A DNA stretch of 64,000 bases, taken from Bradyrhizobium diazoefficiens (GTDB taxonomy: Bacteria > Pseudomonadota > Alphaproteobacteria > Rhizobiales > Xanthobacteraceae). Position 1 is the first letter of the stretch. Each line of letters begins with the position of its first letter. The notes beneath the pieces were generated by a model. The model ran no database searches. It saw nothing but the letters and a program-made list of their open reading frames with translations, and was not told where the DNA came from. Positions 16,156-26,754 of the stretch are shown here, in pieces. The stretch is from positions 6,073,001 to 6,137,000 of the forward strand of contig NZ_CP067100.1 in the NCBI RefSeq assembly GCF_016616235.1, read 5' to 3'. The position numbers were made by a program, and so were the translations under genes.

Positions 16156-18570
16156 ATGACAAATCGACAACAATCGGCCGTCGCAGCCGGCGACCTCGCC
16201 CTGCTCGATCGCTACTGGCGCGCCGCAAACTATCTCTCCGTCGGGCAAATCTACCTGCTCGACAATCCGCTGCTGCGCGAGCCGCTGCGGCCCGAGCACA
16301 TCAAGCCGCGTTTGCTCGGCCATTGGGGCACGACGCCAGGCCTGAACTTCATCTACGCCCATCTCAACCGCGTCATCCGCGCGCTGGACCTAGATGTCAT
16401 TTACATCTGTGGTCCCGGCCATGGCGGCCCGGGCATGGTCGCCAACACCTATCTCGAAGGCAGCTACAGCGAGATCTATCCTGATATCGCGCGCGATGTG
16501 GACGGATTGCGGAAACTGTTCCGGCAGTTCTCCTTCCCCGGCGGCATTCCGAGCCATGCGGCGCCGGAAACGCCGGGCTCGATCCACGAAGGCGGCGAGC
16601 TCGGCTACGCCCTGGTGCATGCCTATGGCGCGGCGTTCGACAACCCCGATCTGATCGCCGCTTGCGTGGTCGGCGACGGCGAGGCCGAGACCGGTCCTCT
16701 CGCGGCCTCCTGGCACTCCAACAAGTTCCTCAACCCCGCCCATGACGGCGCGGTGCTGCCAATCCTGCATCTCAACGGCTACAAGATCGCCAACCCGACC
16801 GTGCTCGGCCGGATGGGCGACAGCGAGATCCGCGATCTCTTTCGCGGATTCGGCCACGAGCCGCTATTCGTCGAGGGCGACCAGCCCAAATTGATGCACC
16901 AGGCCATGGCGGACGCGCTCGACGTCGCGCTCGCCAGCATCCGCTCGATCCAGCAGCACGCCCGCGAGGACCGCAAGGCAGTTGAGCGGCCGCGCTGGCC
17001 GATGATCGTGCTGCGAAGCCCGAAGGGCTGGACCGGCCCGAAGGAGGTCGACGGCAAGAAGGTCGAAGGTTTCTGGCGCGCACATCAGGTTCCCGTTGCG
17101 AACTGCCGCGAGAACCCGGCGCATCTGAGACTGCTCGAAGAGTGGATGCGCAGCTACGAACCGGAAAAGCTGTTCGATGCGAGCGGCGCACTCATCTCCG
17201 AGCTTCAGGCGCTCGCGCCCGAAGGCAACAGGCGCATGGGCGCCAATCCGCACGCCAATGGCGGCCTCCTCAAGAAGGAGCTCGAGCTGCCGGACTTCCG
17301 CAACTTCGCGGTGGACGTACCGCAGCCAGGTTCCGTTGCCGGCGAAGCAACGCGCGAGCTCGGCAAATTTCTGCGCGACGTCATCCGGCTCAACGCGCAG
17401 GAGCGCAATTTCCGCATCATGGGCCCGGACGAGACCGCATCAAACCGGCTGGATGCGGTGTTCGAAGCGACCGAGCGCGTCTGGATGGAGCCGACAAGAC
17501 CTTACGACGTGCATCTTGCCGAAGACGGCCGTGTCATGGAGGTGCTGAGCGAGCATCTCTGCCAGGGCTGGCTCGAGGGCTATCTGCTCACCGGACGGCA
17601 CGGCTTCTTCTCCTGCTACGAGGCCTTCATCCACATAGTGGATTCCATGTTCAACCAGCACGCCAAATGGCTGAAGGTCACGCGCGACCTGCCGTGGCGG
17701 CGGCCGATCGCCTCGCTCAATTATCTCCTGACCTCGCACGTCTGGCGCCAGGACCATAACGGCTTCAGCCATCAGGACCCGGGCTTCGTCGATCTCGTCG
17801 CCAACAAGAAAGCCGACATCGTCCGCATCTATTTCCCGCCGGATGCCAACACGCTGCTGTGGATCGCCGATCACTGCCTGCGCACTTACAATCGCATCAA
17901 TGTCATCGTGGCTGGCAAGCAGCCGGCGCCGCAATGGCTGTCGATGCAGGAGGCGGCGACGCATTGCGATGCCGGCATCGGCATCTGGACCTGGGCCAGC
18001 AACGACGCCGGGGACGGCGAGCCCGACGTGGTGATGGCCTGCGCCGGCGACGTGCCGACCCTGGAGACGCTCGCCGCCGTCGACCTGCTGCGCAAGGCGC
18101 TGCCGGACTTGAAGATCCGTGTCGTCAACGTCGTCGACCTCATGACGCTGCAGCCGAACGAACAGCATCCGCACGGGCTCTCCGGCCGCGATTTCGACAG
18201 CCTGTTCACGCGCGACAAGCCGGTCATCTTCGCCTATCACGGCTATCCCTACCTCATCCACCGGCTCACCTATAACCGCACCAACCATGCCGGCATGCAT
18301 GTGCGCGGCTTTGCCGAGGAAGGTACCACGACGACGCCGTTCGACATGGTCGTGCTCAACGGGCTCGACCGCTATCACCTCGCGATCGAGGCGATCGAGC
18401 GCGTGCCGGGGCTTGCGACCAGAGCCGCACAGGTCAAGCAGCAGTTTCGCGACAAGCTGATCGAGCATTCGCGTTACGTGCGCGAGCACGGCGAGGACAT
18501 GCCGGAGATTCAAAAGTGGGTCTGGCAGAACAGCGCTGGCGGTAACACGCCAGCCGAAGCCGGCGACTGA
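16156..18570 (+). CDS. Phosphoketolase (xylulose-5-phosphate / fructose-6-phosphate)
   Basis: 804 residues. This TPP enzyme cleaves xylulose-5-P or fructose-6-P with phosphate to acetyl phosphate plus glyceraldehyde-3-P or erythrose-4-P. Conserved blocks are [21 protein letters not shown] at the N-terminus, [20 protein letters not shown], and [21 protein letters not shown] (TPP/Mg site). [19 protein letters not shown] sits mid-protein and [26 protein letters not shown] in the C-terminal domain. Length fits the family. The ATG at 16156 opens the conserved N-terminus. The acetate kinase gene starts 8 nt after the stop, so acetyl phosphate can go straight to acetate and ATP. Confidence 0.95.
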   Translation: MTNRQQSAVAAGDLALLDRYWRAANYLSVGQIYLLDNPLLREPLRPEHIKPRLLGHWGTTPGLNFIYAHLNRVIRALDLDVIYICGPGHGGPGMVANTYLEGSYSEIYPDIARDVDGLRKLFRQFSFPGGIPSHAAPETPGSIHEGGELGYALVHAYGAAFDNPDLIAACVVGDGEAETGPLAASWHSNKFLNPAHDGAVLPILHLNGYKIANPTVLGRMGDSEIRDLFRGFGHEPLFVEGDQPKLMHQAMADALDVALASIRSIQQHAREDRKAVERPRWPMIVLRSPKGWTGPKEVDGKKVEGFWRAHQVPVANCRENPAHLRLLEEWMRSYEPEKLFDASGALISELQALAPEGNRRMGANPHANGGLLKKELELPDFRNFAVDVPQPGSVAGEATRELGKFLRDVIRLNAQERNFRIMGPDETASNRLDAVFEATERVWMEPTRPYDVHLAEDGRVMEVLSEHLCQGWLEGYLLTGRHGFFSCYEAFIHIVDSMFNQHAKWLKVTRDLPWRRPIASLNYLLTSHVWRQDHNGFSHQDPGFVDLVANKKADIVRIYFPPDANTLLWIADHCLRTYNRINVIVAGKQPAPQWLSMQEAATHCDAGIGIWTWASNDAGDGEPDVVMACAGDVPTLETLAAVDLLRKALPDLKIRVVNVVDLMTLQPNEQHPHGLSGRDFDSLFTRDKPVIFAYHGYPYLIHRLTYNRTNHAGMHVRGFAEEGTTTTPFDMVVLNGLDRYHLAIEAIERVPGLATRAAQVKQQFRDKLIEHSRYVREHGEDMPEIQKWVWQNSAGGNTPAEAGD

Positions 18571-18577
18571 GGCCGCC

Positions 18578-19762
18578 ATGTCGGAGGCAGTCCTCGTCCT
18601 CAATTCGGGCTCGTCGAGCATCAAGTTCGGCCTGTTCGATATCTCCGCGGCCGAGCCCACCCTTCTTTGCAAGGGCCTGCTCGACGAGCACGAGGCAAAG
18701 CCGCGGCTCGTGATGAAGAGCCCCGCCGGCGAAAATCTGTTCGAGACGCACCGGGAAGTGTCCGATGCGGACAGCGGTCACCTGTTCAGCGATGTGCTCG
18801 GGTTCGTCGAGGACCGGTTTGGCGGCCATCGCTTGCGCGCCGCCGGTCACCGCATCGTCCATGGCGGACCGGATTATTCCGGCCCGGTCGAACTGACGGA
18901 TGATGTCTATGCAAGGCTGGAGGCATTGAGCCCGCTGGCACCGCTGCATCAGCCGCGGTGCCTGGAGCCGGTCCGCACCATCGCGGCGATCAGGCCTGAC
19001 CTCACGCAGATCGCCTGTTTCGATACCGCCTTCCATCACAGCATGGCGCCACCAGCCAGCCGTTTTGCGATCCCGCGACGCTATGACGAGCGTGGTATCC
19101 GCCGCTACGGGTTTCACGGCCTCTCGTTCGAATATGTCGGGCGGCGCCTTGCTGAAATCGCGCCGGAGCTTGCGGCCAGGCGCACCGTCGTCGCGCATCT
19201 CGGCAACGGCGCCAGCCTGTGCGCACTTCGCGACGGTCGCAGCATCGATACCACGATGGGGCTGACGCCGCTCGATGGCCTCGTGATGGGCACGCGTTGC
19301 GGCACGCTCGATCCCGGCGTGCTGCTCTATCTGCTGCAACACGAGAACATGTCGGCCGAAGACGTCCAGCACTTGCTCTATCATCAGTCGGGCCTGCTCG
19401 GCGTCTCCGGCATCTCCGCCGACATGCGCACGCTGCTCGCGAGCCGCGAGGCGACCGCGCGGGAGGCGGTGGATCTCTTCACGCTTCGTGCGGCGCAGCA
19501 GGTCGCGATGATGGCGACCACACTCGGCGGGCTAGAATGTCTGGTGTTCACCGGCGGCATCGGCGAGCATGCTAAGGAAATCCGCAGCGCGATCGGCGAA
19601 CGGCTTGGCTGGCTCGGCGTGCGCATCGATGCGGCGGCGAATGATGCGATGCGCGAGCGGATCAGCGGCAGCGACAGCACCGTAGATGTGTTCGTCATTC
19701 CGACTAACGAAGAACTCACGATCGCACGACATTGCGCCGCGCTGTTAGGAATGGGAGCTTGA
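18578..19762 (+). CDS. ackA: Acetate kinase
   Basis: 394 residues, an ASKHA-fold kinase interconverting acetyl phosphate + ADP and acetate + ATP. The N-terminal VLNSGSSSIKFGLFD and the later AHLGNGASLCALRDGRSIDTTMG and FTGGIGEHAKEIR are the acetate kinase signatures; RRYGFHGLSFEYV carries the catalytic region. It lies 8 nt behind the phosphoketolase gene and is plainly its metabolic partner. No phosphotransacetylase gene is adjacent, so the pair appears aimed at phosphoketolase-derived acetyl phosphate. Confidence 0.95.
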   Translation: MSEAVLVLNSGSSSIKFGLFDISAAEPTLLCKGLLDEHEAKPRLVMKSPAGENLFETHREVSDADSGHLFSDVLGFVEDRFGGHRLRAAGHRIVHGGPDYSGPVELTDDVYARLEALSPLAPLHQPRCLEPVRTIAAIRPDLTQIACFDTAFHHSMAPPASRFAIPRRYDERGIRRYGFHGLSFEYVGRRLAEIAPELAARRTVVAHLGNGASLCALRDGRSIDTTMGLTPLDGLVMGTRCGTLDPGVLLYLLQHENMSAEDVQHLLYHQSGLLGVSGISADMRTLLASREATAREAVDLFTLRAAQQVAMMATTLGGLECLVFTGGIGEHAKEIRSAIGERLGWLGVRIDAAANDAMRERISGSDSTVDVFVIPTNEELTIARHCAALLGMGA

Positions 19763-19789
19763 GGTCTGGAAGAACGATCGGCCCTGACT

Positions 19790-20030
19790 TCCCTTCCGCC
19801 TTGTGGGAGAAGGTGGCATAGCCGGCCTTCGGCCGCCGTTCTTAAGAACGCCGCAGCGAAGCTTCGGCTATGGCGCCGGATGAGGGGTTTTGTCCGGGCG
19901 CACATGTGCGTGAGAGGATGAGGAGACAGACCCCTCACCCCAGTGAGCCCGCATCCACCAGCGGTGCTGCCCTCTCCGACAAGGGGCGAGGGCACAGTCA
20001 TGCGCATCTCGCTCGCGGCGCGTTGTGGCG
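19790..20030 (+). repeat. Dispersed composite repeat, family B, copy 1
   Basis: Contains the blocks GGGAGAAGGTGGC, CCTCACCCCAGTGAGCCCGC, CCCTCTCCGACAAGGGGCGAGGGCACA and TCATGCGCATCTCGCTCG. The same blocks appear in reverse orientation at 22730-22890. It fills the spacer between the convergent ackA and RMD1-like genes. A non-coding palindromic element is more likely than a gene remnant. Confidence 0.6.
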
Positions 20031-20048
20031 AACCAAAACTTACCTTCT

Positions 20049-20888
20049 CTAGTGGATGCCGGCCAATATCTGAAAACACCCGATCGCGACCTCGATCACG
20101 ATCAGCACCACCACCGCAATTTCCAGACGCAGCGAGCGCTGGGTGTCGATGATGTCGGTCAGCGCGTTGGCGGTTTCCGACACCGCGGTGAGCTTGCGCT
20201 CGAGCGTGTCCAGGCGCTCCTTCAATTCGTACTCATCCTCGAGACGGGCGTAGAGCCGGTCGAGCTCGGGCTTTTCCCAGAGCACATCCGGCTTGTCGGC
20301 CACCGCGACGCGGCCGGCGACGCGCTGCTGCACCAGAAGCGCATTGCCGATCAGTTGCAGCATGCCCTTGCGCTGGGGTGGCGTGCGGCCCTGCTCGGCG
20401 AGCTTGCGCGCGAAGGGCTCGATCACGTCGAACACCGCCGCAACGCGCCGCTCGTCGCGCGCCAGCGACGTGCTCTTGGCAAGTGCGTCCGCAATCAGCA
20501 GCAGCCGGTCGTCGGAGAATTTTGCGAGACAGATCGGCCCGCCCGGCTGGATCACCTCGGCGTTTTCGTCCTTGCAGAGCTGGGCCTGCGCGGTCTCTTC
20601 CTCATGGGGGCTGAACGGGCCGATGACGCGGGAGTTGAGGCTGTCGATCAGCACCTTCTCTTCCGACGGCAACAGACCGATCAGCACCACGACGCCGTAG
20701 CGGAAGATCACGGCAAGGCCGGCATGAACGCGAAAGGCGGCCGGCGTCGATGACACCAGAGTACCGATCTCGAGGCTGGAGGCGTTGATGCGGTCGCCCA
20801 ACATCAGCGCGCGGATCCGCAAGGTCGCCGCGGCGTCCTGCTTCGGCAAAGTTGGCGGGGTGCCAACGGAAAGTTGATCGGCGTTCAC
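20049..20888 (-). CDS. RMD1/DUF155-family membrane protein
   Basis: 279 residues. The domain from about 25 to 240 matches the RMD1 (DUF155) family known from fungal and animal mitochondria (RMD1, RMND1) and alphaproteobacteria. Recognisable pieces are FRYGVVVLIGLLPSEEKVLIDSL, LLLIADALAKSTSLARDERRV and LYARLEDEYELKERLDTLERKL, the last a short coiled coil. The C-terminal RLEIAVVVLIVIEVAIGCFQILAG is a single membrane anchor, as in eukaryotic members. RMND1 acts in mitochondrial translation; the bacterial role is unknown. It stands alone, convergent with ackA. Confidence 0.82.
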   Translation of the reverse strand: MNADQLSVGTPPTLPKQDAAATLRIRALMLGDRINASSLEIGTLVSSTPAAFRVHAGLAVIFRYGVVVLIGLLPSEEKVLIDSLNSRVIGPFSPHEEETAQAQLCKDENAEVIQPGGPICLAKFSDDRLLLIADALAKSTSLARDERRVAAVFDVIEPFARKLAEQGRTPPQRKGMLQLIGNALLVQQRVAGRVAVADKPDVLWEKPELDRLYARLEDEYELKERLDTLERKLTAVSETANALTDIIDTQRSLRLEIAVVVLIVIEVAIGCFQILAGIH

Positions 20889-21151
20889 TGGACCATCTCG
20901 CTCTGTGCGCCCTCGCCTCGATCATACCGGCGGAAAGAGCCCCGTTTGAAGCCCTCGCAAGCGAGATTCGCCGAAACATTTGGCAATTGGGCCATCCCGC
21001 ACGCGACACATTCGCATGCCATAGGCGCTCCGTGGTTTACCATTGGCTACCAAAGAGCCGCCAAAAAGTTGCACTCGGCGAGGTCGCATGTTTATGACAA
21101 CATCATAACAAGCTACGCTTCTCCCGAATTGCGGACATCGAAGCCTCAATC

Positions 21152-21727
21152 ATGCTGAGCGTCATCATTCCGACTGAAGGCGTCGAGCAGACGGCCGTCG
21201 CAACTCTGGCCGCGCTGGTACCGGGTGCCGCCGCCGGCATCATCCGCGAAGTGCTGCTGGTCGACGGCACCCGCAACGGCGTCATCGAGCGCGTTGCCGA
21301 CGTCGCAGGCTGCCGTTTCATCGGCTTCGAGGGCTCCTCGCAGGGCGCGGCGCTCGCCGCCGGCGCGCTCCGGGCCCGCTCGCCCTGGCTGATGTTCCTG
21401 CCCGCCGGTGCGGTGCTGGAAACCGGCTGGATCGAGGAGACCGCGCAATTCATCGAGGCCGTCTCGACCAGCGGACGAGATCGTGCAGCGGTGTTTCGTT
21501 ATGCCCGTTCACCTTACGCCGATACCGGCCTGCGCGACATGTTTCGGGCCGTCGCGCGCAAGCTGGTCGGCCCGCTCGGCGATCAGGGACTTTTGATCGC
21601 GCGTGATCATTACGACCGGATCGGCGGCTATCCGCCCGAGGCCCGCCGTTCCGAGGCGCGGCTGCTGCGGCGGCTCGGCCGCTCGTCCCGCACCATGCTG
21701 CGCAGCCGGATCGTCATGGTCGGCTGA
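21152..21727 (+). CDS. Small family-2-like glycosyltransferase
   Basis: 191 residues, only the GT-A core. MLSVIIPTEG opens the nucleotide-sugar fold, REVLLVDGTRNGVIERVAD is the second strand region, and GAALAAGALRARSPWLMFLPAGAVLETGWIEE stands where GT2 enzymes carry the DxD (here LPAG, so the canonical DxD is absent). The second half, DQGLLIARDHYDRIGGYPPEARRSEARLLRRL, fits the acceptor-side block. Because the DxD is missing, activity is uncertain. The ATG at 21152 agrees with the family start. Confidence 0.75.
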   Translation: MLSVIIPTEGVEQTAVATLAALVPGAAAGIIREVLLVDGTRNGVIERVADVAGCRFIGFEGSSQGAALAAGALRARSPWLMFLPAGAVLETGWIEETAQFIEAVSTSGRDRAAVFRYARSPYADTGLRDMFRAVARKLVGPLGDQGLLIARDHYDRIGGYPPEARRSEARLLRRLGRSSRTMLRSRIVMVG

Positions 21728-21740
21728 GGCCACCAAATAC

Positions 21741-21774
21741 TTGCCAAAGTCAAACAATTATTTGACAATGGCAA
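21741..21774. promoter_or_regulatory. 34-nt interrupted palindrome, putative MarR-GNAT operator
   Basis: TTGCCA..GTCAAA and TTTGAC..TGGCAA are mirror images around CAATTA; only the two bases between each pair differ. It ends 16 nt before the ATG of the MarR-GNAT gene, a position where repressor binding would block transcription or translation initiation. Confidence 0.65.
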
Positions 21775-21790
21775 TTATTGAGGTGTCCCG

Positions 21791-22720
21791 ATGTCACTTG
21801 ACGCTCCCGACGACCAGATCGCGGCAGTCCGCGCCTTCAACCGCTTCTATACCCGCAAGCTCGGCGTGCTCGACCAGCACCTTGGCAAGAGCCCGTTCTC
21901 GCTCAGCGAGGCCCGCGTGCTCTATGAGCTCGCGCAGCGCAACGACCTTGCAGCCAAGGAGATCGGCAACGAGCTTGGGCTCGATCCCGGCTATCTCAGC
22001 CGCATCGTCCAGAGTTTTGACGAAAAGGGGCTGATCACGCGAAAACCCCTGCCCGCGGATCGCAGGCAATACCAGCTCAGCCTCACCGCCAAGGGCCGCC
22101 AGGCCTTCGCCAAGCTGAACCTCGCCTCGCAAAACGAGGTCGCCGCCATGCTGGCGCAGCTTTCGCCCGGAGATGCGGGGCGGCTCACGCAGGCCATGGC
22201 GACGATCGAGGCCGTGCTGGAGCAACGCCGGACCCAGCCCGCCTCCTTCATGCTGCGCAGCCATCGCGTCGGTGACATGGGTTGGGTCATCTCGCGGCAG
22301 GGCGCCGCCTACGCCGCGGACTATGGCTGGGACATCAGCTACGAGGCGCTGGTCGCCGAGATTTGCGCGCAGTTCATCAAGAATTACGACCCCGCGCGCG
22401 AGCACTGCTGGATCGCCGAAGTCGATGGCGAGCCGGTCGGCTCGATCTTCCTGGTCAAGGCCACGGACGAAATCGCCAAGTTGCGCCTGTTGCAGGTGGA
22501 GAAGAAAGCGCGCGGGCTCGGTGTCGGCCGCGCACTGGTCGAGCAATGCATCCAGGGCGCCCGCGAGCGAGGCTACAAGAGGATGACGCTGTGGACCCAG
22601 AGCATCCTGGTCGCCGCGCGCGGCATCTATCAAAGTGCAGGCTTCAAGCTCGTGAAGGCGGAGAAGCACCATAGCTTCGGTGCCGATCTGGTCGGGGAGA
22701 CCTGGGAGCTGGACCTCTGA
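21791..22720 (+). CDS. MarR-type regulator fused to GNAT acetyltransferase
   Basis: 309 residues in two domains. Residues 1-140 are a MarR winged helix (FSLSEARVLYELAQRNDLAAKEIGNELGLDPGYLSRIVQSFDEKGLITRKP, wing DRRQYQLSLTAKG). Residues 150-309 are a GNAT acetyltransferase with LRLLQVEKKARGLGVGRALVEQCIQGAR, where ARGLGVGRAL is the acetyl-CoA pyrophosphate loop. Such fusions are known in proteobacteria, but acetyl acceptors are mostly unknown. A long palindrome just upstream suggests autoregulation. The start ATG at 21791 follows the palindrome. Confidence 0.9.
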   Translation: MSLDAPDDQIAAVRAFNRFYTRKLGVLDQHLGKSPFSLSEARVLYELAQRNDLAAKEIGNELGLDPGYLSRIVQSFDEKGLITRKPLPADRRQYQLSLTAKGRQAFAKLNLASQNEVAAMLAQLSPGDAGRLTQAMATIEAVLEQRRTQPASFMLRSHRVGDMGWVISRQGAAYAADYGWDISYEALVAEICAQFIKNYDPAREHCWIAEVDGEPVGSIFLVKATDEIAKLRLLQVEKKARGLGVGRALVEQCIQGARERGYKRMTLWTQSILVAARGIYQSAGFKLVKAEKHHSFGADLVGETWELDL

Positions 22721-22729
22721 TTGTTTGGC

Positions 22730-22890
22730 CACGAGCGGGATGCGCATGAATGTGCCCTCGCCCCTTGCGGGAGAGGGCATCTGCGCTGGCAGATACGGGC
22801 TCACTTGGGCGAGGGGTATGCTCCAACCGACACTGGCGTACGCCGATAGAACCGCCTTCGCGCCACCTTCTCCGGCAAGGGGAGAAGGAA
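22730..22890 (-). repeat. Dispersed composite repeat, family B, copy 2
   Basis: The reverse complement shares GGGGCGAGGGCACA, TCATGCGCATC and CGCTCG, in the same order, with 19790-20030. It also has the flanking GGAGAAGGTGGC block. It sits between the convergent MarR-GNAT and moaB genes. Confidence 0.6.
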
Positions 22891-22910
22891 GAAGGCACCA
22901 ACGTCCGCGC

Positions 22911-23474
22911 CTACACCGTCGCGCCCTGCGCCTTCGGCCTGCGCAGATGCTCGTCCAGCCTTGGCATGATCTCGACGAAATTGCACGGACGCGTGCGGTA
23001 GTCGAGCTGGCTTGCGAGGATGCCGTCCCAGCCGTCGCGGCAGGCGCCGGGCGAGCCCGGCAGGCAGAAGATGTAGGTCGCCCCCGCAACGCCGGCAGTG
23101 GCGCGGCTCTGGATCGTCGATGTGCCGATCTTGGCGTGGCTCAGCATGTGAAACGCGATCGAAAAACCGTCCATGCGTTTCTCGAACAGCGGCTCGATCG
23201 CTTCCGGCGTGACGTCGCGCCCGGTAAAACCGGTGCCGCCGGTGGTGATGACGACGTCGATGTCACGATCCGCGATCCAGCGGCGGATCACGGCGCGGAT
23301 CGCTTCGACGTCGTCGGTGACGATCTCGCGCGCGGCGAGATGATGACCGGCTGAGGTGAGGCGGTCGGCGAGCGTCTGGCCCGATTTGTCATCGGCGAGG
23401 GCGCGCGTGTCGGAGACGGTAAGCACCGCGATGTTGAGCGGGATGAACTGTTTGGTTTCGTCGATCGAGGCCAT
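22911..23474 (-). CDS. moaB: Molybdenum cofactor biosynthesis protein B (MoaB/Mog family)
   Basis: 187 residues. LNIAVLTVSDTRALADDKSGQTLADRL and DVVITTGGTGFTGRDVTPEAIEPLFEKRMDGF (TTGGTG loop and Asp) are the molybdopterin-binding MoaB/MogA signatures. LPGSPGACRDGWDGILASQLDYRTRPCNFVEIMPRL is the C-terminal part. In organisms that use it catalytically the family adenylylates molybdopterin before molybdate insertion. The ATG at 23474 is followed directly by the conserved domain. Confidence 0.9.
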   Translation of the reverse strand: MASIDETKQFIPLNIAVLTVSDTRALADDKSGQTLADRLTSAGHHLAAREIVTDDVEAIRAVIRRWIADRDIDVVITTGGTGFTGRDVTPEAIEPLFEKRMDGFSIAFHMLSHAKIGTSTIQSRATAGVAGATYIFCLPGSPGACRDGWDGILASQLDYRTRPCNFVEIMPRLDEHLRRPKAQGATV

Positions 23475-23485
23475 TGCTTTTTCCT

Positions 23486-23630
23486 CTCGTGTCCTGGACA
23501 CGATGCAGCGCGTGAGCGATGCATCGCAGAGCCGGGACCCATGCTTATGAGACCTCAGAGCCACCGGCAATGTGGGCCCGGCTCTGCAGCGCACCGCTAG
23601 AGAAGCGCTGCGCCGCGTCCGGGGCACGAG
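23486..23630. repeat. Palindromic intergenic repeat (CTCGTGTCC...GGGGCACGAG)
   Basis: CTCGTGTCCTGGAC..GATGCAGCGC at the left pairs with GCGCTGCGCCGCGTCC.GGGGCACGAG at the right; inner GAGCCGGGACCCAT pairs loosely with GTGGGCCCGGCTC. It is non-coding and separates two minus-strand genes. Confidence 0.6.
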
Positions 23631-23637
23631 ACCTTCT

Positions 23638-24576
23638 TTACAATGCTCCGGCCCCGAACGTGTTGCAGGCCTGGACCGTGCCCTGCTGGTAGCCGGTCAT
23701 GAACCATTGCTTGCGCTGCGCGGCCGAGCCGTGGGTGAAGGAATCGGGCACGACGCGTCCGGTGGCCTGGCGCTGCAGCGTGTCGTCGCCGATCGCGCTT
23801 GCCGTGGTCAGTGCGGCGTCGATGTCGCCGGGTTCGAGGAAGTTCGGACGCTTCTTGGCCTCGCGGTTGACCCAGACGCCGGACAGACAGTCGGCCTGCA
23901 GCTCCACCTTGACCTGGAGCGCGTTGGCCTCGGCCTTGCTGCCGGCCTGCTGCTGCAGCCGCGTCACGCGCGGAATGATGCCGAGCAGGTTCTGGATGTG
24001 ATGGCCGGCCTCATGCGCGATGATGTAGGCGGTGGTGAAGTTGCACGCCGACTTGCCGGAGCAGCCGCGGAAGCGCGTCTCGACCTCGCGGAAGAACGAG
24101 GTGTCGAGAAAGATGGTGCGATCCGGCGGGCAATAGAACGGCCCCATCGCCGACTGCGCCATGCCGCAGCGGCCGCCATTGGTGGCGTTGCGGAACAGCA
24201 CGATCTTCGGACCGGTGTAGGACTGCCCGCTGGCCTGAAAAATCTCGCTCCAGCGATCGTCGATCTCGCCGAGGATGCCGGAGATCATACTGCCCATCTC
24301 GTCGGCCGGCGCGCCGCGCTTGCCCGAGGACGCCTGACGCTCAGTGTGGTAGCTCGGAGCGCCGCCGCCGGAGAGAATCTCGGCGCCGCCGATCAGGATG
24401 CGCGGATCGATGCCGAAAGCGTAGCCGATCAGGCCGAGCACGATGATGGTGCCGATGCCGAGCCCGCCGCCGCCCATCGGCAGGCCGAACCCGCCGCCTC
24501 CACCGCCAAACCCGCCGCCGCCGTCGTCGCGACGATCCTCGATGTCGTCGCTGCGGCGGAAATCATCGTAGCGCAT
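23638..24576 (-). CDS. YpfJ-like neutral zinc metallopeptidase (membrane-anchored)
   Basis: 312 residues. A Gly-rich N-terminal segment (about 19-41) leads into one membrane helix (GIGTIIVLGLIGYAFGI, about 41-57), then a conserved domain with HEAGHHIQN (His188, Glu189, His192), the HExxH zinc site. The family arrangement LDTSFF, ACNFTTAYIIAHEAGHH and ELQADCLSGVW (second acidic/Asp ligand region) is present. YpfJ proteins are predicted membrane-bound peptidases of unknown substrate. The orientation is minus, divergent from ccrM. Confidence 0.88.
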   Translation of the reverse strand: MRYDDFRRSDDIEDRRDDGGGGFGGGGGGFGLPMGGGGLGIGTIIVLGLIGYAFGIDPRILIGGAEILSGGGAPSYHTERQASSGKRGAPADEMGSMISGILGEIDDRWSEIFQASGQSYTGPKIVLFRNATNGGRCGMAQSAMGPFYCPPDRTIFLDTSFFREVETRFRGCSGKSACNFTTAYIIAHEAGHHIQNLLGIIPRVTRLQQQAGSKAEANALQVKVELQADCLSGVWVNREAKKRPNFLEPGDIDAALTTASAIGDDTLQRQATGRVVPDSFTHGSAAQRKQWFMTGYQQGTVQACNTFGAGAL

Positions 24577-26123
<1,547 letters not shown>

Positions 26124-26139
26124 CCTAGCACTCCGATCC

Positions 26140-26230
26140 CGTAGGATGGGCAAAGCGCAGCGTGCCCACCATCCCTCTCGGGATGCAGTGCTGGTGGGCA
26201 CGGCGCTTCGCGCCTTTGCCCATCCTACGG
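26140..26230. repeat. Palindromic intergenic repeat (CCGTAGGATGGGCAAA...TTTGCCCATCCTACGG)
   Basis: A near-perfect long inverted repeat: CCGTAGGATGGGCAAAGCGC and GTGCCCACCA pair with TGGTGGGCAC and TTTGCCCATCCTACGG. Shares blocks with 5845-5913; a short relative ends near 55310. It follows ccrM and may terminate it. Confidence 0.7.
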
Positions 26231-26297
26231 GCTCCTTGAATGAAGCAATGGCCGGAACTACATTCCCTCGATCAGCCCCGTCCTCACCGGTGGGCCC

Positions 26298-26624
26298 ATG
26301 CGACGACAGTCCGAGACTTTGCTGCTGGTGCCGCTGCTGCCGATCTTCCTGATCGGCATGTTTCCGATGTTCCTGATCGCGCTGCTCGGCTTTTTCGGCC
26401 TCGCGCTGTTTGGCGTGCTGGTGGTCTGTGTCGGCCTCGCCAGCAGCAACGAGGCGCATGACAATTTCAATCATGACGTCATCGTGCACGGTTATGCGCG
26501 CGGATCGGAGCGCGCCGCGCGGGCCTCCGACATGCATCTCGCCGCCAAGCTCGGGCTGAGGCTGGAAGGGATCGGCGCGGCGATGGTCATTACGGCGGCG
26601 ATCGGGCTTTGTTACGCCGGCTGA
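26298..26624 (+). CDS. Small hypothetical membrane protein
   Basis: 108 residues; I do not recognise a family. TLLLVPLLPIFLIGMFPMFLIALLGFFGLALFGVLVVCVGLA (about 7-48) forms one or two membrane helices. A hydrophilic His/Asn-rich segment follows (NEAHDNFNHDVIVHGYARGSE), then a second helix at the C-terminus (GIGAAMVITAAIGLCYAG). It stands between the repeat after ccrM and the GST gene. Codon use looks normal for this genome. Confidence 0.55.
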   Translation: MRRQSETLLLVPLLPIFLIGMFPMFLIALLGFFGLALFGVLVVCVGLASSNEAHDNFNHDVIVHGYARGSERAARASDMHLAAKLGLRLEGIGAAMVITAAIGLCYAG

Positions 26625-26754
26625 TCTGCGTGGCGCGCAGATACCGCCCGGCAAACTCGCCGGTTGCCCTCTCCGAGCAGGTTCAGGCAAGAGAAGACCG
26701 CCTGCGGCTCCAACGCTGCGTTCGCTCTCGGCCACCAACCTGTGGAGATGATTG

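Noticed and set aside
17440..18672. 410-residue open frame antisense to phosphoketolase
   Set aside because: Composition typical of antisense frames in GC-rich DNA; the sense strand has a complete, conserved enzyme.
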